A stretch of DNA of 64,000 bases from Sporothrix humicola. Its lineage: Eukaryota > Ascomycota > Sordariomycetes > Ophiostomatales > Ophiostomataceae. Below are positions 10,618 through 21,113 of the stretch, in pieces (the stretch's first letter is position 1; each line of letters starts with the position of its first letter). The stretch covers positions 372,001 through 436,000 of the forward strand of contig WNYE01000011.1 of assembly GCA_021396245.1 (NCBI GenBank). The letters are read 5' to 3'. The translations under genes and the position numbers were made by a program. The notes below the pieces were generated by a model that did no database searches, was not told where the DNA came from, and saw nothing but the letters and a program-made list of their open reading frames with translations.

Positions 10618-11593
10618 CTACCACATATCTTCAGTCTCGCCCCGCGCTTCCATCTCGCTCCTGATTTTCAAGTGGTCCTTATAGATGTCGTTGAATCGTC
10701 TGATCGTATACCCGCGATAAAATGCCTCGTCCCCCGGCTCCGACTCTACCAAGCCCTCCAGGTCGATAAATCGGATGCGGCCATCGTCGGCGAGCAAAAT
10801 GTTGTTGAGCTTCGCGTCGTCATAGTAGACGCCGCCGTACCGGGCCAGCTCGTCGATGGCGACCGTGATGCGCTCCGCAAAGGTCTCGGCGGACATGCGT
10901 GGCAGCGGCTGGCCCCTGACCGTGGGCCACGGCAGGTATTCGATTACGTTGGTGCGGTCGCCGTCGCAGACGGCCTCGCCATAGTACCGCGGGATCAGGT
11001 CGCCCTGGGCAGCTTCCAGCCGCCGGTAGTATGTCTTCTCGTTCTCAAACTCCTCTACGTGCTCCGGCTTGCGCAGCTTCTTGAGGATGACGCAGTCGGG
11101 CAGGCCGTACCGTGGCCAGATCCAGAGGACCAGGCGCTGCACCGGCGACGGCAGCCATGCGACGACGCCGGACACGCAGCGGTGCCAGGCACTGTGGATC
11201 AGCGTCGCCTTGAGGACGTGCGGATAGGGCAGCTAGGGCGAGTCGATCCGCTCCGCATGCGCGTGGATGGTGCTCAGTCCAAGGCGGAACTGGAGAGACG
11301 GGCGGGCGTTGGCGTTAGCTGTCAAGAAAAAATCCACGAAGCGAAACGAAGGATATGAGGGAATGAGCAAATGGGGAAATGCAAGACGTCGCGTGCAGGG
11401 CACGTCATACCTTGAGTGTACACGGAAACTCGTGCCGTTCGTACATTGGTGGTTCCTGGCAGCGTAGAGTTGGGTCGATTCGGCGCGCGATGCGATTTAC
11501 ATTTACAGGAGCACGGCTGGCGGTGAATGTGTGGTCAGGGCGCAAGGGTGAGAGAATGCATTTGCGTGTTGATGGCTTAGTCATCATGCACAT
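10618..11593 (-). pseudogene. protein-kinase-like gene with one in-frame TAG
   Basis: Exons 11593-11405 and 11289-10618, joined over a 115-nt GTATGA...TCCAG intron, give 287 codons in one frame. The second exon has a reduced kinase fold: a Val-Ile-Leu-Lys-Lys segment with candidate ATP-binding Lys133, a catalytic-loop-like Tyr-Tyr-Asp-Asp-Ala-Lys-Leu-Asn-Asn ending at Asn225, and Phe-Ile-Asp-Leu-Glu in place of Asp-Phe-Gly (Asp239). Such small kinase-like proteins are widespread in Pezizomycotina and poorly characterised. Codon 82 (11233-11235) is TAG, immediately before a Leu-Pro-Tyr-Pro-His-Val-Leu-Lys segment. Downstream there is no in-frame ATG before the middle of the kinase domain, so a truncated restart would not yield a complete domain. 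No indels are seen. The first-exon start (ATG at 11593, or 11587/11584) is uncertain. Confidence 0.65.
11233..11235 (-). other. in-frame TAG in kinase-like gene
   Basis: An amber codon followed by CTG lies between Asp-Ser-Pro and Leu-Pro-Tyr. It is the only interruption of this frame. Confidence 0.85.
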
Positions 11594-13704
11594 TAGTTTC
11601 TCCGTACAAGTTCTCCATAGTGTAAGATGAATATTTAGGTGCACTTTTACTATTTACACTGCTAATGATCTTTTGTTTGGTTATGTCGTTAAATTATACC
11701 GAATACAGCACAGCGAATACAGCACAACAAATAGTTTTGCGAATACAGTATAGCGACTACAACAAATACAACGATTGCAAAGATATCTCGCTTCAATTCT
11801 AATAGTATTACATAGGAACCCGCCTTGAAAAGCCTTGTGTCTATCAGGTCGATTATGGAAAAGGGTCGATCGAAATAGCTTCACCCGTGAAATACCCCCG
11901 ATCTGCTCGGGGTGTTAACTCGAGTAGGGAAGTCGGAGGGGAAAGTCGAACCTCGGCAGAAACGGAACAAGGACGCCCAGTCGACACAGTCTACGACGTA
12001 CACACTGTCGACGTACACGCTGTCGCGGATGTTGACGTGTTGCAGTTGCACCGGCGGAGACAATCATTTCGACCACTTGCACCCATGGTTCGTCCTTCTC
12101 TTACCTTTCCCCGCATTTTCCCGCCATGTGTGTGTTCGTGCATGGCCACTCTCTATGCATGTCATTCATCGAGATGGTTGCAGAAAGTGTATACGTCGTA
12201 CTATGAGCAACTCAGCAAAGGTAGAGCTATAACCGTAAAGTTGAAGAGTAACGACAAAATGCGTTGGCATAAAAGTTCATAAAATAAGCTATGCGATGTA
12301 GTGGTTGAACTGGAGAATGTCAGGAGATGCAGAAACTGGGGAAAATGTAAAATGTCAACAAAGGACGACGATCATTGTGATGCAGGATGCGGGGATATTC
12401 CACCAGTCGCAATAAGGATAGCAAGAGAAGAAAAACACGAAGGGAAAAAAAACATGTGAATTGTAAATGCAGTACGCGTACATTCATTTACTTCGAGATT
12501 TTGTGCCGATTGCAAGATGGCAAACTCATGGCAAACTCATATCTTGAACCACATCTATCATCCTGCTTTACTAGAAAGTGTCGGATACGACATACACTAA
12601 CACGGTGTACAAAGTCAACAACATGGGCACGTGATTCAAGCATCGTTTAGAACCCCAAGAACGTCTGACAGGTAGGGCTGGAGGAATCGAGTCGCGATTG
12701 GCAGCTGGCATCTGCGCCAGCCAGGGTGTCCTGAACAGTTTTGGACTTTGGACTTGATACGGTCGCATTCGCAAGATCGCCACATAGCCCCATCCCCGTC
12801 TGAAAAGTCCCCAAAGATTGTGAAAGACGACCCGACTTTTTGTCGCTATAATTCACTGATCCCCATTACGATTCTCTGATGTAGATTGCCACACGGATTT
12901 ACCCTTTATGGTACCCTCGTACTTAAGCTTATTCCAAATCCGAGGTCGACCAAAACCAGGTCCCGTATCCCAGGTCCAGAATTGTTTAAAAGTCGGGGTT
13001 GCTGAATGCCCCCTCACTCAAACAGCCTCGGCCGTCGCATTTATTATTTATTTCGAGTTTATTTTTCTTTAATTTTTGATCATCTTCTTTATTTTGACGA
13101 CTTGGCATTTTCTCCTCCCTTTAGCGAGATATTTTGTCGGAAAGGTTGAAGATTGATTGTCGAATTTTGAGCCCGTGGATGTCGATAAGAGTCATGTCCT
13201 CAATACAATTCTTGCGATCCTTAATGCGATTGGTCTCTCGAGTTGGATGGAGCACCCACCAAGGACCGGCCCCCAAGTGGGTTTCGAACCGGGGTCCCCT
13301 GAACCCGTCGAGAAGATGCCCGGCACTCCTCAGCGCTTGGTATTCTTGGCACCATCTGTGCCCCGCGTCCCCGTTTCCAGGTTGTCGTAAGGTTGAGCCA
13401 GAGTATTGTGTGTTTTCGAGAACTCTGTCAATCTCTGTCAATACTCTGAAAATGCAAGGAAGCGATTGATCCTTCAAACATCATGGAGATCCATCGACCT
13501 CAGCCTCACACTCTCTCCCTTTCTTGGGAGTGCCGAGGCTGTTGCAGCTGTCGCAGCTTGGGCATACCAAACGAAACGGAAACTCTACGTGTATGCTTTT
13601 CATGTTCGTGACATTTACCCAATAGTGATCATTGCGCCGATGTTAAGTTCCCGTTGAACGGGGACAACAATACAAAACTGACAGGTCGTGCTGGCTTTCT
13701 GGAA
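11594..13704. other. intergenic, no supported gene
   Basis: About 2.1 kb with only short frames. A tRNA B-box-like sequence lies on the minus strand near 13285-13305, without a full tRNA fold. The right end is the cutinase promoter. Confidence 0.5.
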
Positions 13705-13712
13705 TATATAAA
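13705..13712 (+). promoter_or_regulatory. TATA box of cutinase gene
   Basis: TATATAAA lies 136 bp upstream of the cutinase start codon, followed by a CA-rich leader typical of highly expressed fungal genes. Confidence 0.6.
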
Positions 13713-13840
13713 GATTGGAAGAGACGCTCTCCATCGTCTCATCTCATCTGATATCAAGAACCCCTTCAAGATACATCTCCATCCATCCCAAAACACTAGC
13801 CAGACACCCAATCCACTCACCAACACAACAACACTCCACA

Positions 13841-14449
13841 ATGAAGTCCGCCATTCTCTTCTCGGCCCTCCTCTCGTCGGGTGCTCTGGCAGCACCTGCC
13901 GTTGTCGAGGCCGTTGAGGCACGCGCCGCCTGCTCGGACATGACCATTATCTTTGCCCGTGGCACCACCGAGCCGGGCACCGTCGGCACCCTGGCTGGTC
14001 CGCCCTTCTTCGCTGCTGTCAAGTCCCAGTTGGGCGGGAGGGCCACGCTGACCACCCAGGGCGTCGACTACCCGGCCAACATTGCCGGCTTCCTGGCCGG
14101 CGGCGACCCGGCCGGCAGTCAGACCATGGCCAACGACGTCAAGGCGGCGCTGGCGGCGTGCCCCGACACCAAGCTGGTCATGGCGGGCTACTCGCAGGGC
14201 GGGCAGCTGGTGCACAACGCGGCCAAGCTGCTGGGCAGCACCATGTCGCAGGTCAACTCGGCCGTCATCTTTGGCGACCCGGACAACGGCCAGCCCGTGG
14301 CGGGCCTGTCGGCGGCCCAAACGAAAATCATCTGCCACGCCGGCGACAACATTTGCCAGGGAGGCGCCCTGATCCTGGCGCCGCACCTGACGTACGGGCA
14401 GGACGCGGGCACTGCAGCCTCTTTTGTGATCGCAGCGGCCGGGCTTTAA
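13841..14449 (+). CDS. cutinase-family serine esterase, secreted
   Basis: A single exon encodes 202 residues ending in TAA. The ATG at 13841 is chosen because it begins a clear signal peptide (residues 1-17); in-frame upstream ATGs have no such sequence. The protein belongs to the cutinase family (alpha/beta hydrolase, CE5), which cleaves cutin or related polyesters. The nucleophile Ser118 sits in Gly-Tyr-Ser-Gln-Gly-Gly, Asp169 in Gly-Asp-Asn-Ile-Cys, and His182 in Ala-Pro-His-Leu. Cys31/Cys107 and Cys165/Cys172 match the two conserved disulfides. Ser-Gln-Gly-Gly replaces the commoner Ser-Gln-Gly-Ala. It stands just upstream of the FAD oxidoreductase cluster, but no shared regulation is visible. 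It could act on a plant, lichen or insect surface polyester; the substrate is unknown. Confidence 0.93.
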   Translation: MKSAILFSALLSSGALAAPAVVEAVEARAACSDMTIIFARGTTEPGTVGTLAGPPFFAAVKSQLGGRATLTTQGVDYPANIAGFLAGGDPAGSQTMANDVKAALAACPDTKLVMAGYSQGGQLVHNAAKLLGSTMSQVNSAVIFGDPDNGQPVAGLSAAQTKIICHAGDNICQGGALILAPHLTYGQDAGTAASFVIAAAGL

Positions 14450-14990
14450 ATCGGCTGTGGTGGAGGTGTGAAAATGTATTCAAAAGGGGCAGGAAACTTC
14501 TGTTGCAGGAGGTGGTCTGTTGGTGTTTGGCTTTTCTTTTCTTTCGATATACAAGCCGGTTGAACTGGATTCAACTCCTTTGTTCTGAAAGTTGTCGGGA
14601 AGAAAAGAGACGTCAAATTGTTTACTGCGAACACAACGTTGTTCTTTTCTCATGTATTGTCGTCTATTTGTTGACGACTTCTCTTCGAATTATTTACTTT
14701 ACCTGGTACCTGTACATAACAATGCATTGTTACTAAAAGAAAAAGAAAAATTCATCGCGTGTTGTGTTCAATTGTTGTCTTGCTGTTCGGTGGTCGTAGT
14801 TCTTGCCTAACTGGGCACCGAACAGTAACACCGATAGCGGCCCGTTAACGGTAAACGGCAAACAGCGGGGCTCTTTCCCCGATTGCATCATCCGGTAATT
14901 ACTCCACACAACTTGCTCATTCATTCTGATCCACCTGCCACCAACTTCCCTTCTACAACACTTGCAACAAGCTCACAACCCACCGCCACC
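14450..14990. other. intergenic and promoter of FAD oxidoreductase
   Basis: Contains the cutinase 3' region, an AT-rich stretch, and the leader of the next gene, which ends in the strong Kozak-like context CCGCCACCATG. No gene is seen. Confidence 0.5.
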
Positions 14991-16097
14991 ATGTCCCGCC
15001 CGCATATTGTCGTCGTTGGCGCCGGCATTATCGGCGCGTCAATCGCTTACCACCTTGTGTCTGAACACAATGTCGACGTCACTGTCGTCACCCCCACGTC
15101 GGGCATCGGCGGCGTCGCGACGCCCAACTCATTTGCGTGGATCAATGCCAACCGCGGCAACACACGGACATACTATAACTTGCGAAAGCGGTCTATGGGA
15201 CGATGGCGCCATCTGACAGACGCGGTTCCACGCCTCAGCGAGCTCGTGCAGTGGACGGGCACGATCCAGTGGAACGGGTCGGAAGAGGAACTCACAGAGT
15301 TTGTCGAAGAGTACACTTCCTGGGGCTACAATGTCCACAAAGTGGCGGGAGACGAGATTGCACAGCTTGAGCCTGGGTTATCGGCACCGCCCGAGGCTGC
15401 CGTCCGGGCACCCGATGAAGGCTCTGTGGAGCCGGCGCTGGCGGCGCAACTGCTGGTGGAGGAGGCTCAGCGAAAAGGGGCAAAGATTGTGGCAGGCAGT
15501 GTGAAGAGTCTGGTGTTGACAGATGGGAAGGTGGCCGGGCTTGTTCTGGAACACGGGACGGAAATTAACGCGAACCATGTCGTGGTAGCCGCCGGTATTG
15601 AGTCTGTCAAGCTCTGCTCATCCGTTGGTGTGGACCTTCCAGTGTATCCTCGGCCGGGATTACTGGCTCACTCTAAGCCTGTCTCTAAAAGACTATTGAA
15701 CGGCATTGTCTTGTCAGCGGGTCCACATCTGAGGCAGACAACTGAGGGCCGCCTCGTTATTGGGGCTGACTTTTCTGGCGGCATGATTGGCAAACTATCG
15801 CCAGAAGAACAACGGCAGGCGGCCGTGACGTTGATCGAAAAGGCCAAGGCTCTTTTCCGCCCAGAAGATGCATCTCTTATCGAGTTTGACCACTACACAG
15901 TCGGCGAGCGCCCGCAGCCAATGGACGGACTGCCGATTGTCGATCCTGCCGTCCTGCCCGGTCTGGCCGTTGCAGTGATGCATTCCGGCGTGACGCTGGC
16001 AGCTCTCATTGGCGAGCTTGTGGCCAAAGCAGTCGTCACAAACGAGGTGGATTCAATTCTGGTGGGATATTCTCTGAAAAGATTCTCTAAACAATAG
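14991..16097 (+). CDS. FAD-dependent amino-acid-oxidase-like oxidoreductase (copy 1)
   Basis: A single exon encodes 368 residues, stop TAG. It is a DAO-type (glycine/D-amino-acid oxidase family) flavoenzyme: the N-terminal Rossmann motif Gly-Ala-Gly-Ile-Ile-Gly lies at residues 10-15, a Thr-Pro-Asn-Ser-Phe-Ala-Trp segment near 45-52 follows, and a C-terminal Met-His-Ser-Gly-Val-Thr-Leu-Ala flavin-contact motif lies near 328-336. Such enzymes oxidise amines or imino acids, with oxygen or another acceptor; the substrate here is unknown. No targeting signal is evident, so it is probably cytosolic. The start is fixed by its Kozak context and by the Rossmann fold beginning immediately after it. 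A paralogue with the same motifs lies tail to tail only 48 bp away. Confidence 0.85.
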   Translation: MSRPHIVVVGAGIIGASIAYHLVSEHNVDVTVVTPTSGIGGVATPNSFAWINANRGNTRTYYNLRKRSMGRWRHLTDAVPRLSELVQWTGTIQWNGSEEELTEFVEEYTSWGYNVHKVAGDEIAQLEPGLSAPPEAAVRAPDEGSVEPALAAQLLVEEAQRKGAKIVAGSVKSLVLTDGKVAGLVLEHGTEINANHVVVAAGIESVKLCSSVGVDLPVYPRPGLLAHSKPVSKRLLNGIVLSAGPHLRQTTEGRLVIGADFSGGMIGKLSPEEQRQAAVTLIEKAKALFRPEDASLIEFDHYTVGERPQPMDGLPIVDPAVLPGLAVAVMHSGVTLAALIGELVAKAVVTNEVDSILVGYSLKRFSKQ

Positions 16098-16145
16098 TAA
16101 CTCATTAAAATTCATGTTCCATCTACCATCTATCACCTACGCATA

Positions 16146-17282
16146 CTACGCTGATGTCTTCTTGAACCGCTTGACACTAAACTGCTCCAACGCTGCGTCC
16201 TTCTTGCCAGTCGCCACCAGCTCTCCCAGAGTCTCTCCGACAAAAGCCGCAAGCGTCACACCTGAATGCATCACAGCCAGCGTCAGTCCCGGTCGACCAC
16301 TCTCTCCAAGAATTGGAAGGCCGTCCTCGGGATCGGGACGATATCCAACAGTATAAAAGTCGAGCTCAAGCGGGGGCAGCGACTGTCCGTTCAAGTCGGA
16401 CCTGAACATTGACTTGACCTTTTCAAAAAAGACAGCCGCCTCAGCTTCCGGGTCAGTCGTCGGCGTGCCTCCCGAATAGTGCCGGCCGGCAATTATGCGG
16501 CCTTCGACGGTCTGTCTCATGTGTGGGCCATTGGAAATGCAGAGGCCATTCAACAAACGAGTGGGAACAGGCTTGGAGTGCACAATCAGGCCGGGACGAC
16601 TGTTGACGGGGACGTGGACGTCGACCGAGGCGGCCAGTTGGACAGTGCCGAGGCCGGCTGCCAACACAACATGGTCCGCGGACAGAGGGCCAGACGAAGT
16701 AAGGACGCCGGTGACCGTGTCGCCTTCAACCAGCAGACGCTCGACCGTCTCTTCTCTAGCTATCGCCCCGTGCTTCTTTGCGTCCTCCACCATGGCCTTG
16801 GCCGCCAGCGCCGCCTCGACGCTTCCTTCTTCCGGGAGAGAAGCAGCCCAGCCCCACGGTGGGAGGCAGGACTCAGCCAGCCAGGGTTCTTTCTGCAAGA
16901 CGTCCGCATTGGACATCTTCTCCGCCCGGTACCCCCAGCTGGCGTGCTGGCCAATGTGAAATCCCAGCTCTTGTTCATCCTGCTGCCACTGCACGTTGCC
17001 GTTCCACTGCGTGAGCTCTCCCAAACCGGGCACGTCTTTGGCCAGTTGCCGCCACAAACCCATCGACCGGTGCCGGACGTCAAAGTAGGCCCGCGCATTG
17101 TTAAAGTTGGCGTTGAGCCAGGCAAACGAGTTGGGCGTTGCCGTGCCGCCAATTGAAGGAGCGACAATCGTGACTGTCACCCTGTCGGAATGCTTGACGG
17201 CTAGGTGCCAGGCAATCGAGGCGCCCACGATGCCGGCGCCGACGACGACGACGTGTTTCTTTTGAGGGTGGTCGGCGGTCAT
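16146..17282 (-). CDS. FAD-dependent amino-acid-oxidase-like oxidoreductase (copy 2)
   Basis: A single exon encodes 378 residues, stop TAG. It is a close relative of the plus-strand neighbour at 14991-16097, sharing the Gly-Ala-Gly-Ile-Val-Gly dinucleotide-binding motif at the N-terminus, the Ala-Thr-Pro-Asn-Ser-Phe-Ala-Trp segment, an Arg-Leu-Leu-Asn-Gly motif mid-protein, and the C-terminal Met-His-Ser-Gly-Val-Thr-Leu-Ala. The amino-acid sequences have clearly diverged between the motifs, so the duplication is not recent. The 3' ends are 48 bp apart, so the transcripts probably overlap. The gene diverges from the MFS transporter at 17968, which could share its promoter. The substrate is unknown; it is probably an amine or imino acid. 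Confidence 0.85.
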   Translation of the reverse strand: MTADHPQKKHVVVVGAGIVGASIAWHLAVKHSDRVTVTIVAPSIGGTATPNSFAWLNANFNNARAYFDVRHRSMGLWRQLAKDVPGLGELTQWNGNVQWQQDEQELGFHIGQHASWGYRAEKMSNADVLQKEPWLAESCLPPWGWAASLPEEGSVEAALAAKAMVEDAKKHGAIAREETVERLLVEGDTVTGVLTSSGPLSADHVVLAAGLGTVQLAASVDVHVPVNSRPGLIVHSKPVPTRLLNGLCISNGPHMRQTVEGRIIAGRHYSGGTPTTDPEAEAAVFFEKVKSMFRSDLNGQSLPPLELDFYTVGYRPDPEDGLPILGESGRPGLTLAVMHSGVTLAAFVGETLGELVATGKKDAALEQFSVKRFKKTSA

Positions 17283-17967
17283 GATAAAGGGGGAGTTGTG
17301 TTGAGGATGGGTCCTGAGAGAGAATGGTTTAGTCTAGAGAAATGGACGACGAGTATGATTTGGAACCAAAGGTGTTGAGCAGCTTGGTTGTTTTTTTTCC
17401 TGGGATTGAATCATACCCAGGATTGTATGTGTCGATTTTATTTATCTATTATGGCGTATCAGTCAAAGTGACAATGTGACCTATGTTTGGTGTCACTCGT
17501 ATTCTTCCGACGGAAGGAGTTGGAGTACAACATTCATGATAAGCCAGTAGAACCAAACTCGAAATAAAGACGACGTTCAAACCATCACGGCGGATATCTC
17601 CACAGCTCCAGGAACAAACCGAGTTGTCAACCCGGCATTAGTCTTCAGTCAAGTAGCGTAGCGTGCCACTTGGATTGGGTTATCGCCGGCACTTACCATG
17701 GTTTCTCACCAATTGTCGTTGTTCCCCGCATAAAAAGGGTCCGCGTCGGATTCTTCCGAGCTACTTCAACATCCAGATAAGACAGCCACCAACTCTCAAG
17801 TTCACATCAACACAATTTGAACGGGTATAAACATGGCTCCGCAGTCGGGTCATCTCTCGCCAAAATGACATGATTCAATTGCAAACGCGTTGAACAATTC
17901 ACCATCATTCGCCACTTCTTTACCAAATCAACACACGTTCTTCTTCACCACCGTGACATCTTTCACC
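17283..17967. promoter_or_regulatory. shared divergent promoter region
   Basis: 685 bp separate the starts of FAD oxidoreductase copy 2 (minus) and the MFS transporter (plus). The transporter leader is AT- and CA-rich. No CGG-triplet site for a Zn2Cys6 factor could be assigned with confidence. Coordinated expression is inferred from the geometry only. Confidence 0.4.
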
Positions 17968-19624
17968 ATGGCGCCACCCACCGGCCGCGGTTTTGACGTG
18001 CTCGCCCGCCGGGTGCGCAACATCCGCGAGGCCCCGCGCGAGATGATTGTCAACCCGAAGTTGTTGGGCACCGCCTTTGTGTTTGCTTTCGCCGGCTTCC
18101 CGGCCGTCTGGGACCAGGGGTCGTCGTCGGTGTTGCCGTCGCTTCCCGGGTACGACAAGTTCTTCCACGTGTCCACCGGGTCCGACGCCGGCCTCATCCG
18201 CGATCTTGTGTCGCTGGTGTACATTGGCTACGCCATTGGGTCGGCGTCCACATTCTTTGTCAACGACCGCATCGGCCGGCTGTGGTCGTACCGGCTGTAT
18301 GCGGCCATTTACGTCATTGGGTTGATCATCGCCATCACTGCACCTAATCTCGCCGGCCTCAATGCCTCGCGGATTGTCACTGGCATTGGTATTGGCGCAC
18401 TCACAGTCACGGGTCCGATGGCGATTGCCGAGATCAGCCCCGACGAGATCCGCGGGATGCTGACGTCGTGGTTTGGCGTGTGCATGTCGCTGTCGCTCAT
18501 CTCGTCGGTTTTCTGTGTTTATGGCGTCTTTGTGCACATGGCCGCCACGCGGCTGCAGTACCAGGTCGTGTGGATTGTCCCGCTGGTGGCCATGGTCATT
18601 GTGGCGGCCGCGTCGTTTTTCTGCTGCGAGTCGCCCAAGTGGCTGATGATGGTGGACCGATACGATGATGCCTTGAGGGAATTGGTGCGACTAAGGGGCC
18701 TGCCTGCCGACCACCCTCGCGTGCTGGCCGAGATCACTGCGATCCAGGATGCCGTCCGGGCGGCGCACATTGACACGACCAGCGAGCGGAAACGCATCGC
18801 CCAGATTCTGAGGGACACCTTTACCGTGTCGTCCAATTTGCGACGAGTGCAACAGAGCCTGGTCTCTTACCTACTTGCCCAGCTGTCCGGTGCCAGCCAG
18901 ATCACGTCCTACCTGGTGCCCATTATGACCCTGATCGGCGTCACGTCCAGCACCCAAGAAAAGCTGTTCTTGAGCGGCATGTACGGACTGGCCAAACTAG
19001 CGTCGGTCCTCGTGGCCTCTTTCTTTCTGATCGACACCCTCGGACGACGCAACTCGTTGTTCATCGGCATCACCCTCCAGGTTGTTTCGGACATTTTTAT
19101 CGGTGTCTACATCAAGTACAGCCAGCAAGGGCCCGTGCCGCACGCCGTCTCCCAGACCGCCCTCGCTTTCCTATATATTCACGGCTTTGGCTACTGCATA
19201 GGTACGTACTGCGTACTGGCGCACATTTCATTTGATTTCCGTACACTGACACTGACTAGGCCTCTTCCTCCTCCCCTACGTCTTTGGCGCCGAGCTGTGG
19301 CCCGACCACCTGCGCTCGTTTGGCGGCGCCTTGGGCCAGACGTTCCACTGGTTGTTTATCTACGCCATGAACTACGGCCTGCCGTCGCTGCTCAAAGAGA
19401 CAAACAACTGGGGCGCCTTTTTGTTCTTTGCCTCGTTTGGCGTCGTCGCCTTGTTTTACGTCTTCTTCATGGTCCCCGAGACCTCGGAGCTGTCCACCGA
19501 GGAAATCGACAACATCTTCCGCGGGCCGTGGTTCAATGCCTACAAGACCGACCGCACGATTCTCGAAGGCGTGCAGCTGCCGGGCGGGAACCGAGTGCAC
19601 GAGTCCAAGCTGGAGGAGCAGTAA
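17968..19624 (+). CDS. MFS sugar/quinate-type transporter
   Basis: Exons 17968-19201 and 19260-19624, split by a 58-nt GTACGT...CTAG intron, encode 532 residues, stop TAA. It is a 12-helix MFS permease of the sugar porter family: the helix 2-3 loop has Asn-Asp-Arg-Ile-Gly-Arg, the helix 6-7 region has Glu-Ser-Pro-Lys-Trp-Leu, a second Asp-Thr-Leu-Gly-Arg-Arg lies in the second half, and Pro-Glu-Thr follows helix 12. It probably imports a sugar, polyol or aromatic acid across the plasma membrane by proton symport. The ATG at 17968 follows a CA-rich leader and begins a soluble N-terminus typical of the family; an in-frame codon further upstream is less likely. It sits between the oxidase pair and the P450 in the accessory cluster. 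Confidence 0.88.
19202..19259 (+). other. intron of MFS transporter
   Basis: GTACGT donor, CTGAC branch-like sequence and TAG acceptor; splicing restores the frame as Ile-Gly-Leu-Phe in a membrane helix. Confidence 0.85.
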
Positions 19625-20627
19625 ATGGCAGTGTGTGCTTGCCAATGGGTTCACTAGAATCCATCTGTTTACATTCTCAGATATCTATACAGCAGGATAC
19701 ACCCTGATTATTTAGGATAACTATTCACATTCTCTTCTGTTCCTTGCACAAGGATGGACTTCTCATCTACCTATTCTTCTCCCATCCACTCTACTGCACC
19801 GGCTTCAGCTTGACCATCATGTTGGACTTGTTGAGGAACAGCTTGAGCTCTTCGTGATACAGGTTGTGCTTGTCGAGGGGCACAATCTCGTACCTACTAA
19901 CCAGCAGGTGCACCAGCTTGTAGAGCTCGACCATGGCCAGGTTGCGGCCGATACACACTCGGGCGCCGTGGCCAAAGCTGAAATCGTAGTTCTTCATTCT
20001 TTTCGCCTTTTCCTCGTCCTCGAGCCAGCGCTCCGGCCGGAACTGGTCGGCGTCGGGCCCATAGAAAGCCTTGTTGCGGCCAAAGATCCAGTTGTTGACA
20101 CTCACCACCGTGCCGCCGGGGACGAACTGGCCGGGCAGAATGTCGGAGCCGCCGGCGGGGACTTGTCTTGTGAAGGCGCCGCCGACAGCGGGGCTGAGTC
20201 GCATCGCTTCCTGGATGACGGCCGTCAAGTACGGGAGGCCCTGGAGCTGGCGGTAGCTGGGGGAAAGCTTGTCAAGAGTGGCGAGCTCCTCCCTGAGTTT
20301 GGCCAGGACCTGAGGATGTTGCAAAAGGTAGCCGAGACAGCCCAGCGTTGTGAGACACGTCGTGTCACCGCCGGCCACAAGCGTACCAATGACTTCGCCG
20401 CGGACCTGGTCGGCATGGATAGGCGTGCCCTCGTTGTCCTTGCCGGCGATAAAGGCGTTGAGCAGGTCGCGCTTCTCGCTGGGGTGCCGGTAGCGTTCGG
20501 CCACAATTTTGTGCGCCATCTTCACGGCCAAGCCGATACCAGCGTCGTCCTTGGGCTCGACGGCCTTGCCGAAAACGGCGTGCATCCCGTTGAACAGCCA
20601 GGGGAACATGTTGAACAGCACCGGGAA

Positions 20628-20630
20628 CTA
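20628..20630 (-). other. in-frame TAG, P450 codon 225
   Basis: Amber codon between Gly-Gly-Phe and Phe-Pro-Val, four codons after the preceding one. Confidence 0.9.
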
Positions 20631-20639
20631 GAAGCCGCC

Positions 20640-20642
20640 CTA
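20640..20642 (-). other. in-frame TAG, P450 codon 221
   Basis: Amber codon between Ile-Glu-Gly-Leu and Gly-Gly-Phe, followed by G. Confidence 0.9.
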
Positions 20643-21110
20643 CAGGCCCTCGATAATGCCGTGCACATCGTTGCCCGTTGCCAGGCAGCCAAACGCTTGG
20701 CCGTACGCGAGGCCAGAGATAACATCGAAAGCAAAGTAGGCAATCCAGTTGGAAATGTCAACGAACCCGCCGTTGGTTGCTGCCTCGTCGAGTCTTCCAC
20801 GAAGTTGGGCAACAATATTGTCCACCCGGTCCTCCAGCGCCAGAATGCTCGTCATGGTGTACGCGCTGCCGATCTTGCGGCGCGAGACCTGGTGCGTGCT
20901 GGTCTCGAGACACATAAACACCGGCAGGTGCTGCGGGTTGAGGCCGACCGCCGGGAAGGCGGCGTCGCGGGGGAACGAGAGCGAGCCGCCCTTGTCGTTG
21001 TGCCCGTAGATAACCTTGACGGCACCGGCGTCGTCAAACGAGAGGGAGGAAGGGCCGGTCCTCACCACGGGGCCACAGCGGTCGTGCAGTTCACGATAGA
21101 CATGGTGGCC

Positions 21111-21113
21111 CTA
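21111..21113 (-). other. in-frame TAG, P450 codon 64
   Basis: Amber codon between Phe-Gly-Lys and Gly-His-His, just before the conserved Glu-Leu-His-Asp-Arg-Cys-Gly-Pro-Val-Val-Arg segment. The preceding bases GGTAAG look like a splice donor, but the frame continues directly with family-typical residues and no acceptor is needed. Confidence 0.85.

Noticed and set aside
13240..13340. tRNA-like B-box sequence on the minus strand
   Set aside because: GGTTCGAAACC-type sequence is present, but the T stem does not pair and no acceptor, D or anticodon arm can be drawn; at most a decayed tRNA or SINE fragment.
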